A stretch of DNA of 64,000 nt from Ruegeria intermedia (GCF_900129345.1 NZ_FQVK01000017.1:33442-97441), one strand, 5' to 3'; counted from the stretch's first letter, positions 23,902 to 34,696 are shown. Notes: a model not told the origin generated them from the sequence alone. Program-made: numbers and translations.

Positions 23902-24019
23902 GGGGGCTCTGCCCCCGCCGCCTTGGGGCGGCTCCCCCGGGATATTTGCTGCCAGATGAAGGGCGACACCTCAGGTTCATCTGGCCCAAAATATCCCGGA
24001 GCGCGAGGCAGAGCCTCGC
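23902..24019. repeat. Cluster of intergenic palindromes
   Basis: Between the HAD gene and ppaC sit four consecutive inverted repeats. They are GGGGGC/GCCCCC (23902-23916), GCCGCC/GGCGGC (23917-23932), a 24-base imperfect pair (23937-23960 with 23976-23999, arms reading CCGGGATATTT...CCAGATGAA), and GCGAGGC/GCCTCGC (24003-24019). The form is that of an extragenic repetitive element. I recall similar CCGGGATATTT/CCAGATGAA sequences in Roseobacter genomes but could not check copy number. Confidence 0.6.
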
Positions 24020-24028
24020 AAATGAAAT

Positions 24029-24049
24029 GGCACCCGCATAGCGGGTGCC
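24029..24049 (-). terminator. Likely terminator of ppaC
   Basis: Perfect nine-base stem GGCACCCGC (24029-24037) with GCGGGTGCC (24041-24049) and a three-base loop. Read leftward it is followed by a T-rich ATTTCATTT stretch, so it may end the ppaC transcript, though the U tract is imperfect. Confidence 0.6.
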
Positions 24050-24070
24050 GATCCTTGTGTTTCGGCGAAG

Positions 24071-24991
24071 TCAGACCTTCAGGTTCGGAATGATCTGTTT
24101 CTTGCGGCTCATGATTCCCGGCAGAACGACGGTGTCGCCGTCAACCGAGGCGCCAAAGCTCTTCTCGGCGACGGATTTGACCAAGTCGTTGGGCACCAGC
24201 AGGGTGGCCTCTTCATTCAGGATGTCAACGACGAAGAGCAGAACCTGGTCCACGCCATCTTCCTCGGCCACTTTGACCATCGACTGGGCGAGGCTGTCCT
24301 TGCGGTCCAGCACCACGCTCGGCGCGGTGGTTTCCAGAACGGAGACACGGAATTTTGTGCCGTCGACCTCGTATTCCTTGCTGTCCATGCGGATCAGTTC
24401 GGCGTCCGAGAAAGACGATACGTCGGACTTGGCCGCAAACATATCGGCAGCATAGGCCGAGATGTCCAGACCCAGATCGGCAGCCAGCTTCTCGGCCACT
24501 TCGCGGTCATGCGCGGTGGTTGTGGGCGAGCGGAACTCGAGCGTGTCCGACAGGATGCAGGTCAGGGCCGCGCCCTTGACGGCGTCGGGCATCCTGGCGG
24601 CATCGTCGCCCATCAGGTCGAACATGATGGTTGCGGTGCAGGCCAGCGGGCGCACGGTGATGTCGATCGGGCCTTTGGTTTCCAACCCGCCGACCAGCTT
24701 GTGGTGGTCGATGATGGCGCGGATGTCGGCATTGTTGATGTTGGCCGGCAACTCGGCCGGGTTGTTGGTGTCGACGATGACGACCGGAGCATCGGTCTCG
24801 ACATCCGCGATGATGCGCGGCTTGGGCAGGTCCCAGCGCTGCAGCATGAAGGCGGCCTCGGTGTTGGGTTCGCCCAGCAGGACGGCCTCGGCCTTTTCGC
24901 CTTTGACTTCGTTGAGATACCAGGCCCACAGGATCGGAGATCCGGTCGAGTCGGTGTCGGGGGATTTATGGCCAAATACTTGGATGGTCAT
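24071..24991 (-). CDS. ppaC: Manganese-dependent inorganic pyrophosphatase
   Basis: 306 residues from the ATG at 24989-24991. DHH-family motifs are visible: GHKSPDTDSTGS near the N-terminus, IVDTNNPAE, and IIDHHKLVG, which supply the two-metal site. The C-terminal DHHA2 domain contains the terminal SRKKQIIPNL with the substrate-binding Arg-Lys-Lys. It hydrolyses pyrophosphate to drive biosynthesis. This class II enzyme is used by many Rhodobacterales. Single-gene unit. Confidence 0.95.
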   Translation of the reverse strand: MTIQVFGHKSPDTDSTGSPILWAWYLNEVKGEKAEAVLLGEPNTEAAFMLQRWDLPKPRIIADVETDAPVVIVDTNNPAELPANINNADIRAIIDHHKLVGGLETKGPIDITVRPLACTATIMFDLMGDDAARMPDAVKGAALTCILSDTLEFRSPTTTAHDREVAEKLAADLGLDISAYAADMFAAKSDVSSFSDAELIRMDSKEYEVDGTKFRVSVLETTAPSVVLDRKDSLAQSMVKVAEEDGVDQVLLFVVDILNEEATLLVPNDLVKSVAEKSFGASVDGDTVVLPGIMSRKKQIIPNLKV

Positions 24992-25100
24992 TTTGGATTC
25001 CTGATGCTGGATGATTGCGCGCCTTATAGAAGGCGGCGCGGGCCTTGTCACCCGGCAGAAAAGGGCCTGCGACCGATGGTCTGACGCCCGCCGCGCCCGA

Positions 25101-26081
25101 TCAGAACGGTGCTCGGGTCAGGCTGAACCCGGCGAGTAAGAGTTGGTTCAGCAGACCGTGTCGCCCGGGCAGGTGTCCGGCACCAACCGCGACCACGGCG
25201 GTCTGGCTGTCAAGCGCCAGAAGCTTTTGCATCCAGTTGGCATTGCGCTGGACCAGCATCTGGTCTTCGAAGCCGGCCCATTCGCGGGCAAACACCTCGG
25301 GCGGCAGCCCCGAAGCATCGCGCCCCAATATTTTCGCCAGTTGCAGGATTTCGGCGTGTTTCTCCTCGATATACGCGTTGGCCATCGTCGCCATTTGGTC
25401 GTCTTCGGCCTGCAATGCATCGGCCATGCGAACCAGAGACTGCACCTGGTCTTCCAGGGGGTGGCTCTGGAAGATTGCGCTCAGGTCCTCGATCCGTTCC
25501 AGGGAGTGTTGCGGGATCCCTTCCGCCTGCGCCAGTTCGGCGAGGCGCGCGTCCATACCGTAGTCGGCGTCAGGCATCTGCAGCATGCAAGGCGGCATGC
25601 CCAGCAACATCGACAGGAACCAGGGCTGCATCTTGGCGGCCATCCATCCGGGTATGCCGCGCGCGGCAAGAGTGGCCGAGATCCGGGCCCAGTCGGCTTC
25701 GCTCATCATCTCGATCAGCGTGGGGCCGGAGGTGATGAGAACCGGGCTGAAATCCGTCGCCAGGGTCTTTTCAAATTCGGCCATGTCGGATTGGGTGATC
25801 TCGAAATAGAATGCGTCGGCCCGGCTCAGCGTCGGGGTCAGCCGCTCGACGATCGGGCCCATGCGTGGGTCGTTGATGTGGAGTGTGCCAATCAGGTGCA
25901 GAACCGTGTCCCCCTTGCGCGCGATCCAATGGTTGCCTTCGGGAAAAGGCGTCCGGCTGACGGCGGCCTCCAGTTCGGCGCGCGTTTCAGGCGCCATGTC
26001 CAGCCGCAGATCGCGCCCGTCGCAGGCGGTGTGGCCCACGACGGGGGACAACAGAAACAGTGCAAACAGGAGTAGGCGCAT
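25101..26081 (-). CDS. TraB/GumN family protein, exported
   Basis: 326 residues with a signal peptide (MRLLLFALFLLSPVVGHTA). The TraB/GumN domain shows HLIGTLHINDPRM near the N-terminus and VVAVGAGHLPGRHG near the C-terminus, the two conserved glycine-histidine motifs of this putative metalloprotease-like (Tiki/EreA-like) superfamily. A periplasmic location is inferred. Specific function is unknown. It is divergent from DUF2161 with about 105 bases between. Confidence 0.8.
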   Translation of the reverse strand: MRLLLFALFLLSPVVGHTACDGRDLRLDMAPETRAELEAAVSRTPFPEGNHWIARKGDTVLHLIGTLHINDPRMGPIVERLTPTLSRADAFYFEITQSDMAEFEKTLATDFSPVLITSGPTLIEMMSEADWARISATLAARGIPGWMAAKMQPWFLSMLLGMPPCMLQMPDADYGMDARLAELAQAEGIPQHSLERIEDLSAIFQSHPLEDQVQSLVRMADALQAEDDQMATMANAYIEEKHAEILQLAKILGRDASGLPPEVFAREWAGFEDQMLVQRNANWMQKLLALDSQTAVVAVGAGHLPGRHGLLNQLLLAGFSLTRAPF

Positions 26082-26186
26082 GGAACAATCCGATTGCTGG
26101 AAATCTCGCCCTTCCTTAGACCCCGCGCATGTGCTGCGCGCAACCCATCCGCTGGCATTTCGCGAAATTCACCGTAGCATGATCGC

Positions 26187-26861
26187 ATGAACCGCGAGCA
26201 GGACCTCTATCCCCCGATCAAGGCTCTGTTGGAGCGCCAGGGCTATGCCGTCAAGGGCGAAGTCGGCGCGGCCGACATCGTCGCCGTCCGGGGCGCCGAG
26301 GCCCCCGTCATCGTCGAATTGAAGCTGCGATTCTCGCTGGCGTTGTTTCACCAGGCGGTGGCGCGGCAGAAGATCACCGATCATGTCTATGTCGCCGTTT
26401 GCAAGCCCACAGGCCGGACGGCGCGGCGTGCGCTGCGGGACAATCTGTCCCTGTGCCGCCGGCTGGGGTTGGGTCTGATGACCGTCCGCAGCGACGGTGC
26501 GGTTGATGTCCATTGTGACCCAGGGCCTTATGTTCCACGCAAGGCCAAGGGCAGGGCCGTCCGCCTGCTGCGCGAATTCGACCGGCTGCAGGGCGATCCG
26601 AATGCCGGGGGCGCCACTCGCCATGGCATCGTGACGGCTTATCGCCAAGACGCATTGAAATGCGCCGCCCATCTGGCCGAACACGGTGCCACCAAGGGCG
26701 CCGAGGTGGCCCGCGCCGCGCAGGTGCCCCACGCCACGCGTCTGATGCGCGACAACCACTATGGTTGGTTCGAAAGGGTCGAAAAGGGCATCTATGCCTT
26801 GTCGGCAGCGGGGCAGGTCGGATTGAAACATTGGGCCTGCAGCTGGGAACAGGATAACTGA
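26187..26861 (+). CDS. DUF2161 protein, PD-(D/E)XK-like with C-terminal winged helix
   Basis: 224 residues. The N-terminal 110 residues contain GEVGAADIV (D30) and VIVELKLRF (E44, K46), an arrangement of the PD-(D/E)XK nuclease superfamily, as in YraN/Vsr-type enzymes. The C-terminal 70 residues (RHGIVTAYRQDAL ... GIYALSAAGQ) look like a winged helix-turn-helix. Public annotation often calls this family a phosphodiesterase; nuclease activity is my inference. Conserved in Roseobacters rather than part of an island. Stand-alone gene between TraB and groESL. Confidence 0.7.
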   Translation: MNREQDLYPPIKALLERQGYAVKGEVGAADIVAVRGAEAPVIVELKLRFSLALFHQAVARQKITDHVYVAVCKPTGRTARRALRDNLSLCRRLGLGLMTVRSDGAVDVHCDPGPYVPRKAKGRAVRLLREFDRLQGDPNAGGATRHGIVTAYRQDALKCAAHLAEHGATKGAEVARAAQVPHATRLMRDNHYGWFERVEKGIYALSAAGQVGLKHWACSWEQDN

Positions 26862-26901
26862 TCCGGGCCGGGCGCGGGGCCAAATTTTTTCATCGGGATT
26901 G

Positions 26902-26930
26902 TTGACAGCTTCCGGGCGACCGTCTAGCTA
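26902..26930 (+). promoter_or_regulatory. groESL promoter (sigma-70 type)
   Basis: TTGACA at 26902-26907, 17-base spacer, TAGCTA at 26925-26930. The CIRCE operator begins eight bases further on, so HrcA bound there would block initiation or early elongation. Confidence 0.65.
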
Positions 26931-26937
26931 TACGCCG

Positions 26938-26964
26938 TTGGCACTCGCCGGGGGTGAGTGCTAA
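26938..26964 (+). promoter_or_regulatory. CIRCE operator (HrcA binding site) of groESL
   Basis: TTGGCACTC (26938-26946), nine-base spacer, GAGTGCTAA (26956-26964). Only one base differs from the consensus TTAGCACTC-N9-GAGTGCTAA. It lies 60 bases upstream of groES, the standard place, and implies repression by HrcA with release under heat or unfolded-protein load. Confidence 0.93.
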
Positions 26965-27023
26965 TGCCTCGCGGAGCCGCGAGGAGGGGATTAACGAACT
27001 TTGAGCCTCAAGGAGCTGCAAAG

Positions 27024-27335
27024 ATGGCATTCAAACCACTTCATGACCGGGTGCTGGTGCGCCGCGTGGAAAGCGAAGAGAAGACCGCCGGCGGTCTGAT
27101 CATTCCCGACAGTGCAAAAGAAAAGCCCAGCGAAGGTATTGTCGTTGCTTGTGGCGAAGGCGCCCGCAAGGACAGCGGCGAGCTGATCCCGATGGCTGTG
27201 TCCGAGGGTGACAAGATCCTGTTCGGCAAATGGTCGGGCACCGAAGTCACCATCGACGGTGAAGAGCTGCTCATCATGAAAGAGAGCGACATTCTGGGCA
27301 TTGTCGAGGCGTCGTCCGCCGCGAAGGCCGCCTGA
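27024..27335 (+). CDS. groES: Co-chaperonin GroES
   Basis: 103 residues from ATG 27024, preceded by AAGGAG. The Cpn10 signature [19 protein letters not shown] and the mobile loop [15 protein letters not shown] are intact. It forms the heptameric lid of GroEL. It heads the groESL operon behind the CIRCE element; groEL follows after 51 bases. Confidence 0.97.
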   Translation: MAFKPLHDRVLVRRVESEEKTAGGLIIPDSAKEKPSEGIVVACGEGARKDSGELIPMAVSEGDKILFGKWSGTEVTIDGEELLIMKESDILGIVEASSAAKAA

Positions 27336-27353
27336 ACGCCTCGGATCATCTGA

Positions 27354-29030
<1,677 letters not shown>

Positions 29031-29092
29031 GCAATCGAATTCGCCCCGGCGAATTCGACCTCCCGATCAGGGAGCATCTGCTGAAGATGTTG

Positions 29093-29123
29093 CGGGGTCG
29101 CCTTCGGGCGGCCCCGTTTTTTT
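29093..29123 (+). terminator. Terminator of groESL
   Basis: Ten-base stem CGGGGTCGCC (29093-29102) with GGCGGCCCCG (29107-29116), a TTCG tetraloop, and seven T residues: a strong rho-independent terminator. Confidence 0.93.
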
Positions 29124-29226
29124 CATTGCCCTCCGGGTCGGTGCAGCTTGGACATTCTCGAAAAAAGTGAAGCCAACCGCACCGGAACGGGGTGATCCAC
29201 GGCATCCAAGCAGCTAAGGGTGGGGG

Positions 29227-30090
29227 ATGCGATTGTTTCTTCTCACCGCCCTGACCATGTGCGCCTTCGCCGCGAATTCGCTGCTGAACCGGGCGGCTGT
29301 GGATGGCGGTGCCAGCGATCCAGCCGGATTTGCGGTGGTTCGGGTATTAACAGGCGCGCTGGTTCTGTCGGTGCTGGTCGTGTTGCGCGGCGGCAGGCTG
29401 GAGATGCGCGGCAGAAGAAGGTTGTTCGGCGCAGGAGCCCTGTCAGTCTACATGATCGGCTTCTCCGCCGCCTACCTGACTCTGGATGCCGGGCTGGGTG
29501 CGTTGATCCTGTTTGCGGTGGTCCAGGTTTCCATGTTCGTTGCCGGCAGCTTGACCGGCGCGTCACCAAGCGCCCGCCAATGGCTCGGGGCAGGGGTGGC
29601 CCTGGCCGGGTTGGCCTGGGTTCTGTGGCCAGCCGGTGAAGCGCAGGTGCACCTGCGCGGTGCCGGTCTTATGGCCGCAGCGGGGGTCGGTTGGGCAGCC
29701 TATTCCCTTGCCGGCCGCTCCGAACCCGATGCCCTTGCCGGAACGGCGGCGAACTTCGTTGTCGCGTTGCCGATGACTGCAATCGCGCTGTGAGTGATGG
29801 GCGGCGGGTGGCATGTGACACCGGGTGGAGTCGGCCTTGCAGCAATGTCTGGTGCCGCGACCTCGGGCCTGGGCTATGCGCTTTGGTATCGGGTTCTGCC
29901 GCAACTCTCACCGGCAGTCGCTGCGGTCGTACAGCTGAGCGTTCCGATCATCGCGATTGCAGCGGGCGCGGTGCTGCTGGGGGAACAGATCAATGCGCGG
30001 CTGATCCTCGGCGCCTGTCTGGTGTTGGGCGGTATTGCGCTGGCGGTTCTGCGCCTGACGCGCGGGCGGGGCTTTCCTGGAAAGGGATAA
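29227..30090 (+). pseudogene. DMT family (EamA) transporter interrupted by an in-frame TGA
   Basis: The first part (29227-29790, 188 residues) and the second part (29794-30087, 98 residues) are in the same frame, separated only by TGA at 29791-29793. Joined, they would give about 287 residues, the normal length of a ten-helix drug/metabolite transporter made of two EamA repeats. The first repeat begins RLFLLTALTMCAFAANSLLNRAA and the second ends [24 protein letters not shown], a typical EamA close. No frameshift is visible and the downstream part shows no decay, so this is a recent nonsense mutation, a sequencing error, or readthrough. The second part could restart at the ATG at 29797. Confidence 0.8.
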
Positions 30091-30107
30091 GGATTTATCT
30101 GGCTGCC

Positions 30108-30881
30108 ATGCGTATTCTGGTTTTCATATGGCTCTGTCTTCTCCCGGCCGTCGCACAATCGAAATGCGTCGTGCTGTTGCACGGGCTTGCCCGGACCGAG
30201 GCGTCGTTTTCGGTCATGGAGGAATTGTTCGAACTGCACGGCTACACCGTCGTGCGACCGGGTTACCCGTCGACCGATCTGCCCATTCCCGATCTGGCGA
30301 ACCAGACCTTGCCGGCCGCTTTTTCAGCCTGCGGAGACGACATGGCGAATGTGGTGGCGCATTCGATGGGCGGCATTCTGCTGCGTTATTGGCTGCAGGA
30401 TCATCGCCCGAAAAACCTGGGCCGCGTGGTCATGCTGGGCCCGCCCAACCAAGGCAGCCAGCTGGTCGACGAGCTGGGCGATCTCGAGGTGTTCGGCCTG
30501 TTGAACGGCCCTGCGGGACTGCAGCTTGGAACCGGTCCCCAAGGCATCCCCCGCCGCCTGCCGCCGGTGGATTTCGAACTTGGGGTGATCGCCGGGGAGA
30601 ACTCTCTGAACCCGGTGTTTTCGGCGCTGATCGACGGGCCGGACGACGGCAAGGTCGCGGTCGAGGAAACCAGGGTCGCAGGCATGGCCGACCACATCGT
30701 CCTGCCGGTGACGCACACCTTCATGATGAACAACCCGCAGGTCATGGCCCAGACGCTGCATTTCATCGAATACGGGTATTTCGACCGCAGCATCACCTGG
30801 CTGGACGGTGTGATGGACATCATCGATGAGATCTGCATCGGCCAAGACTGCAGCGAACCCAACTCGGAGCCCACGCGGTGA
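30108..30881 (+). CDS. Exported alpha/beta hydrolase (lipase/esterase-like)
   Basis: 257 residues from ATG 30108. Signal peptide [18 protein letters not shown], then [18 protein letters not shown] (oxyanion loop) and the nucleophile elbow VAHSMGGIL; the catalytic histidine is probably in LPVTHTFMM. This is the PGAP1/lipase-like type seen in many proteobacteria, acting in the periplasm on an unknown ester. It overlaps the phnM-like gene by GTGA and so may be translationally coupled to it. Confidence 0.8.
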   Translation: MRILVFIWLCLLPAVAQSKCVVLLHGLARTEASFSVMEELFELHGYTVVRPGYPSTDLPIPDLANQTLPAAFSACGDDMANVVAHSMGGILLRYWLQDHRPKNLGRVVMLGPPNQGSQLVDELGDLEVFGLLNGPAGLQLGTGPQGIPRRLPPVDFELGVIAGENSLNPVFSALIDGPDDGKVAVEETRVAGMADHIVLPVTHTFMMNNPQVMAQTLHFIEYGYFDRSITWLDGVMDIIDEICIGQDCSEPNSEPTR

Positions 30882-32038
30882 CTGCATTGGAACTGACCTT
30901 TTCCGGGGCGCAGGTCCTGCACCCTGACCGCGGACTTGTCGGTGACGACCTCTCGATCGCGGGCGGCCTGATCCAAAAGGGCGGCGGTTCGCCGGTCGTT
31001 GATCTGAGCGGCTATCTGATCCTGCCGGGCATCATCGATCTGCACGGGGACGGGTTTGAGCGTCACATCGCCCCGCGCCGGGGGGCCATGAAGCAGATGG
31101 ACGAGGGCATCCGCGCCGCCGAGGCCGAACTGGCGGCCAATGGCATCACCACCGCCGTGCTGGCGCAGTTCTACAGCTGGGAGGGCGGTGTGCGCGGCCC
31201 CAAGTTCGCCGCCGACGTGTTCCGCGCGATCGCGGCGGTGAAGCGCAGCGTGGTCACCGACCTGATCCCGCAGCTGCGGTTCGAAACCCACTTGCTGGAC
31301 GATTATGCCGACCTGCCGGGGCGCATCGCCGACTGGCAGGTGCCCTATGTCGTGTTCAACGATCACCTGCCTCATGACCGTCTGGCGCAGGGGCGCACCC
31401 CGCCGCGATTGACAGGGCAGGCGCTCAAGGCCGGTCGCAGCCCCGAGGCGCATCTGAAGATGCTGCAGGACATGCACGCCCGCACATCCGAGGTTCCCGC
31501 CGCGCTTGATGCGCTGTGCGCGGCGTTGGTCCGGCAAGGCGTGCGTCTGGGCAGCCATGACGACGCGACGGCACAGGCCCGTTCCCACTGGCGCGCGCGC
31601 GGCGTGCAGATCGCTGAATTTCCCGAGACGCTCGAGGCGGCCGAGGCGGCCAAGGCCGCGGGCGATCACGTCATTCTGGGCTCGCCCAACGTGGTGCGGG
31701 GCGGATCGCACAAGGGCAACGTCAGCGCGCTGGACCTGATCGCCATGGGGCTGTGCGACGCGTTGGCATCGGACTACCACTATCCCAGCCCGCGCAGGGC
31801 GGCGCTGATGCTGATGAAATCGGGGCTGATGGATCTGGCGGGCGCATGGGCACTGGTGTCGTCGGGGCCCGCGCGGGTGCTTGGCCTCGAGGACCGCGGG
31901 TCGCTGCACCCCGGCAAACGCGCCGATCTGGTCATTCTGGACGCTGAAACGCAGCGCGTGGCGGCCACCATCGCCGGCGGCCGGGTCAGTTTCCTGTCGG
32001 GGGATGTCGCCGGGCGGTTCGTCGCCGCGGCGCGCTAG
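30878..32038 (+). CDS. phnM: PhnM-like amidohydrolase (alpha-D-ribose 1-methylphosphonate 5-triphosphate diphosphatase)
   Basis: 386 residues starting at a GTG that overlaps the previous stop. The amidohydrolase metal motif is [12 protein letters not shown] near residue 53. A carboxylated-lysine/His region and [12 protein letters not shown] follow, and the C-terminus has the SDYHYPSP and [19 protein letters not shown] pattern of PhnM. In the C-P lyase pathway PhnM removes pyrophosphate from ribose 1-methylphosphonate 5-triphosphate. No other phn genes are in this window, so it is either unlinked from its operon or has another substrate. It shares a CTAG stop with purK. Confidence 0.8.
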   Translation: MTALELTFSGAQVLHPDRGLVGDDLSIAGGLIQKGGGSPVVDLSGYLILPGIIDLHGDGFERHIAPRRGAMKQMDEGIRAAEAELAANGITTAVLAQFYSWEGGVRGPKFAADVFRAIAAVKRSVVTDLIPQLRFETHLLDDYADLPGRIADWQVPYVVFNDHLPHDRLAQGRTPPRLTGQALKAGRSPEAHLKMLQDMHARTSEVPAALDALCAALVRQGVRLGSHDDATAQARSHWRARGVQIAEFPETLEAAEAAKAAGDHVILGSPNVVRGGSHKGNVSALDLIAMGLCDALASDYHYPSPRRAALMLMKSGLMDLAGAWALVSSGPARVLGLEDRGSLHPGKRADLVILDAETQRVAATIAGGRVSFLSGDVAGRFVAAAR

Positions 32039-33102
32039 CGTTTGATCCGGTTGAAATGGCCCATCTTGCGGCCCGGCTTGACTTCGGCCTTGCCGTACAG
32101 GTGCAGGGCCACGTCGCGCTGTTGCGCAAGCTCGGGCACGCGGTCCATGTCGTCGCCGATCAGGTTCTCCATCACCACATCCGCGTGACGCTGCCCGTCG
32201 CCCAGCGGCCAGCCGGCCACGGCGCGGATATGCTGTTCGAACTGATCGACCGCACAGCCGTTCTGCGTCCAGTGGCCCGAGTTGTGAACGCGCGGCGCGA
32301 TCTCGTTCACGATCAGGCCCTGCGGCGTCACGAACAGTTCGACCCCCATGACGCCGACATAGTCCAGCGCGTTCAGGATATTCGCGGCCAGCAGCACCGC
32401 GTCGGTCCGCAGGGCAGGGGACAGGCGCGCGGGCACCGTGGTCGTGTGCAGGATGCCGTCGCGATGCACGTTCTCGCCAGGGTCGAAGCAGGCCACCTGG
32501 CCGTCCAGCCCGCGGGCGGCAATGATCGACACCTCGTGGCTGAAATTGACGAAGCCTTCCAGAATCGCGGGCACGCCCTGCATGTCGGCCAGCGCGGCCC
32601 GGGCGTCCTCGGGCGACTTCAGCCGCGCCTGCCCCTTGCCGTCATAGCCGAAGCGGCGGGTCTTGAGGATCGCCGGCGTGCCGATCCGTTCGATGGCGGC
32701 CTGCAGGCTGTCCAGGTCGGTCACATCGGCAAAGGGTGCGGTGTTCAGGCCCAAGCCTTGCAGGAATGTCTTTTCGGTCAGCCGGTCCTGACTAACCCGC
32801 AGCGCCTCGCGGCCGGGGCGAATGGGGCGGTGCGATTCCAGAACGTCCAGCGCTTCGGTCGGGATGTTTTCGAACTCGTAGGTGATGACATCGACCGATT
32901 GCGCAAAAGCGGCCAGCGCCTCGGCATCTTCATAAGATGCGGTGGTCACGCGATGCGCCACCTGACCCGCGGGCGGGTTGGCGCCCGGCTCGAAGATATG
33001 GGTCACGAAGCCCAGCCGCGCCGCGGCCATCGACAGCATCCGCCCCAGCTGGCCGCCGCCCAGAATTCCGATCACCGCGCCGGGCTGCAAGGGGTTACTC
33101 AT
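32035..33102 (-). CDS. purK: 5-(carboxyamino)imidazole ribonucleotide synthase
   Basis: 355 residues. The ATP-grasp enzyme begins with [13 protein letters not shown] and has [12 protein letters not shown] and the metal-binding [14 protein letters not shown] segment. It carboxylates AIR with ATP and bicarbonate to N5-CAIR for PurE. It overlaps the end of purE by eight bases, as expected for a purEK unit. Confidence 0.96.
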   Translation of the reverse strand: MSNPLQPGAVIGILGGGQLGRMLSMAAARLGFVTHIFEPGANPPAGQVAHRVTTASYEDAEALAAFAQSVDVITYEFENIPTEALDVLESHRPIRPGREALRVSQDRLTEKTFLQGLGLNTAPFADVTDLDSLQAAIERIGTPAILKTRRFGYDGKGQARLKSPEDARAALADMQGVPAILEGFVNFSHEVSIIAARGLDGQVACFDPGENVHRDGILHTTTVPARLSPALRTDAVLLAANILNALDYVGVMGVELFVTPQGLIVNEIAPRVHNSGHWTQNGCAVDQFEQHIRAVAGWPLGDGQRHADVVMENLIGDDMDRVPELAQQRDVALHLYGKAEVKPGRKMGHFNRIKR

Positions 33103-33583
33103 CGCGGGGCTCCTCGGGGATCGAGTCCGACAGCGCCGCGCGCCAGGCGTCCAGCCGGTCGGCCAGGGCTGCGTCCTGCAGGGCCAGAATACCGGCGGCC
33201 ATCAGGCCGGCATTGGCGCCGCCGGCCGAACCGATGGCCATGGTCGCAACCGGGAAACCCTTGGGCATCTGCACTATGGAATAGAGCGAGTCGACACCGG
33301 ACAGCGCCCGCGTCTGCACCGGAACGCCGATCACCGGTACCCGCGTCTTGGACGCCATCATCCCCGGCAGATGCGCGGCCCCGCCAGCGCCGGCGATGAT
33401 CACCTGCAGCCCGCGCTGCACGGCGGTCTTGCCGTATGCCCACAGACGATCCGGTGTCCGGTGGGCCGAGACGATCTTGGCCTCGTAGGCAACGCCCAGT
33501 TCGTCCAGTATCTCTGCAGCGCCTTTCATGGTGGGCCAGTCCGACTGGCTGCCCATGATGATTCCGACCTTGATCTCGCTCAT
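33095..33583 (-). CDS. purE: N5-carboxyaminoimidazole ribonucleotide mutase
   Basis: 162 residues, a class I PurE. Visible are [23 protein letters not shown] and [12 protein letters not shown], the conserved CO2/substrate-binding loops including the catalytic histidine. It converts N5-CAIR to CAIR in purine synthesis. First gene of purEK. Confidence 0.96.
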   Translation of the reverse strand: MSEIKVGIIMGSQSDWPTMKGAAEILDELGVAYEAKIVSAHRTPDRLWAYGKTAVQRGLQVIIAGAGGAAHLPGMMASKTRVPVIGVPVQTRALSGVDSLYSIVQMPKGFPVATMAIGSAGGANAGLMAAGILALQDAALADRLDAWRAALSDSIPEEPRDE

Positions 33584-33664
33584 CCGCCCTGTTCCCCGCC
33601 TGCGTTAGGAAGCGCGCACTATAGTGAAATCCGCTTGCGTGGCAATGCGGTTGACTGCGCCGGA

Positions 33665-33889
33665 TCAGGCGATGATGTCAGGGGTCAGACGATCCTCGAT
33701 CAGCCGAATGATGTCCTTCAGGCGCAGCTTCTGCTTCTTCAGCCGCTTCACCGTCAGCTGATCGGCGGTGCCGGTCGCCTCGAGCGCCTTGATCGCATCG
33801 TCCAGGTCGCGGTGCTGCTGGCGGAAAACCTCGAGTTCGACGCGCAGAACCTCGTCGGTTTTCATCGAAATGTCGGTGGGCGCATTCAT
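33665..33889 (-). CDS. DUF465 (YdcH) family protein
   Basis: 74 residues from the ATG at 33887-33889; longer starts run into the hsp20 upstream region. Nearly all helical, with VFRQQHRDLDDAIKALEATGTADQLTVKRLKKQKLRLKDII, of which HRDLDDAI and LKKQKLRLKD match the DUF465 hairpin. Function unknown; small coiled-coil proteins of this family are very common in proteobacteria. It is divergent from hsp20. Confidence 0.8.
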   Translation of the reverse strand: MNAPTDISMKTDEVLRVELEVFRQQHRDLDDAIKALEATGTADQLTVKRLKKQKLRLKDIIRLIEDRLTPDIIA

Positions 33890-33957
33890 GGGCGACTCAT
33901 TCGTGGCTGGTGGTGCGTCCCCCGCAGAATAGTGCGTTCGGGCGAAATCTCCTAGAC

Positions 33958-33987
33958 CTTGTGGTCGGCCGTGTTTCACCCCATATT
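33958..33987 (+). promoter_or_regulatory. Heat-shock (RpoH) promoter of hsp20
   Basis: CTTGTGG (33958-33964), 14-base spacer, CCCCATATT (33979-33987). This matches the alphaproteobacterial sigma-32 consensus (CTTG at -35 and CCCCATNT at -10 with 13-15 bases between). It lies about 67 bases before the hsp20 start codon, on the correct strand. Confidence 0.75.
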
Positions 33988-34054
33988 CTGTTGTGTGCGG
34001 TTGCCGAAATGGGGCCGCGCATCACGTCGCTTTGACAAAGAAGGACGAGAAAAC

Positions 34055-34468
34055 GTGTCAAAACTTACTCTTGGCTCATACCCGCATCTTCTGGGGTTCG
34101 AGCAGCTGGAACGCCTTTTGGAACGGTCCGCAAAGGCCGGAAACGAAGGGTATCCGCCCTACAACATCGAACAGACATCCGATCACTCGTACCGCATCAC
34201 CCTGGCCGTGGCCGGGTTTTCCGAAGACGACCTGTCGATCACCATCGAGGATCGGCAACTGGTGATCCGGGGGCGTCAACGCGACGACAGCGAGGGGCGC
34301 GTGTTCCTGCATCGCGGTATCGCGGCCCGTCAGTTCCAGCGCATGTTCGTGCTGGCCGACGGGGTCGAGGTCGGAGAGGCCATCATGGAAAACGGTCTGC
34401 TGCATATCGACCTGACCCGAGCCGTGCCGGAAGCCGTGGTGCAGACGATCAACATAAGGAAGGGGTAA
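34055..34468 (+). CDS. Hsp20 family small heat-shock protein
   Basis: 137 residues from a GTG at 34055, preceded by AAGGACGAG. The alpha-crystallin domain runs from about residue 32 (YNIEQTSDHSYRITLAVAGFSEDDLSI) to 126, with GLLHIDL and a C-terminal I-x-I motif (INI). It acts as an ATP-independent holdase. It is preceded by a sigma-32-type promoter and followed three bases later by the DUF1150 gene, a pairing usual in this bacterial group. Confidence 0.92.
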   Translation: MSKLTLGSYPHLLGFEQLERLLERSAKAGNEGYPPYNIEQTSDHSYRITLAVAGFSEDDLSITIEDRQLVIRGRQRDDSEGRVFLHRGIAARQFQRMFVLADGVEVGEAIMENGLLHIDLTRAVPEAVVQTINIRKG

Positions 34469-34471
34469 GCC

Positions 34472-34696
34472 ATGAATACACCGTATGACTTCAAGACTGA
34501 AGGCGATCGGATCGTCTATGTGAAGGCCGTGGACGTGGCCAAGCTGCCGCACGAGGTGCGCGCACAGGCCGGTGATGTCGATCATTTGTATGCCGTTCAC
34601 GACTCGGACGGGCAGCAACTGGCGCTGGTTGCCGACCGCAAGCTGGCCTTCGTGCTGGCCCGCCAGCATGACCTGTCGCCGGTGGCCGTGCACTGA
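34472..34696 (+). CDS. DUF1150 family protein
   Basis: 74 residues. It matches the DUF1150 family: VYVKAVDVAKLP near the N-terminus and VADRKLAFVLARQHDLSPVAVH at the C-terminus. Function is not known. It is co-transcribed with hsp20 and therefore probably heat-inducible, which hints at a role with the small heat-shock protein. Confidence 0.8.
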   Translation: MNTPYDFKTEGDRIVYVKAVDVAKLPHEVRAQAGDVDHLYAVHDSDGQQLALVADRKLAFVLARQHDLSPVAVH

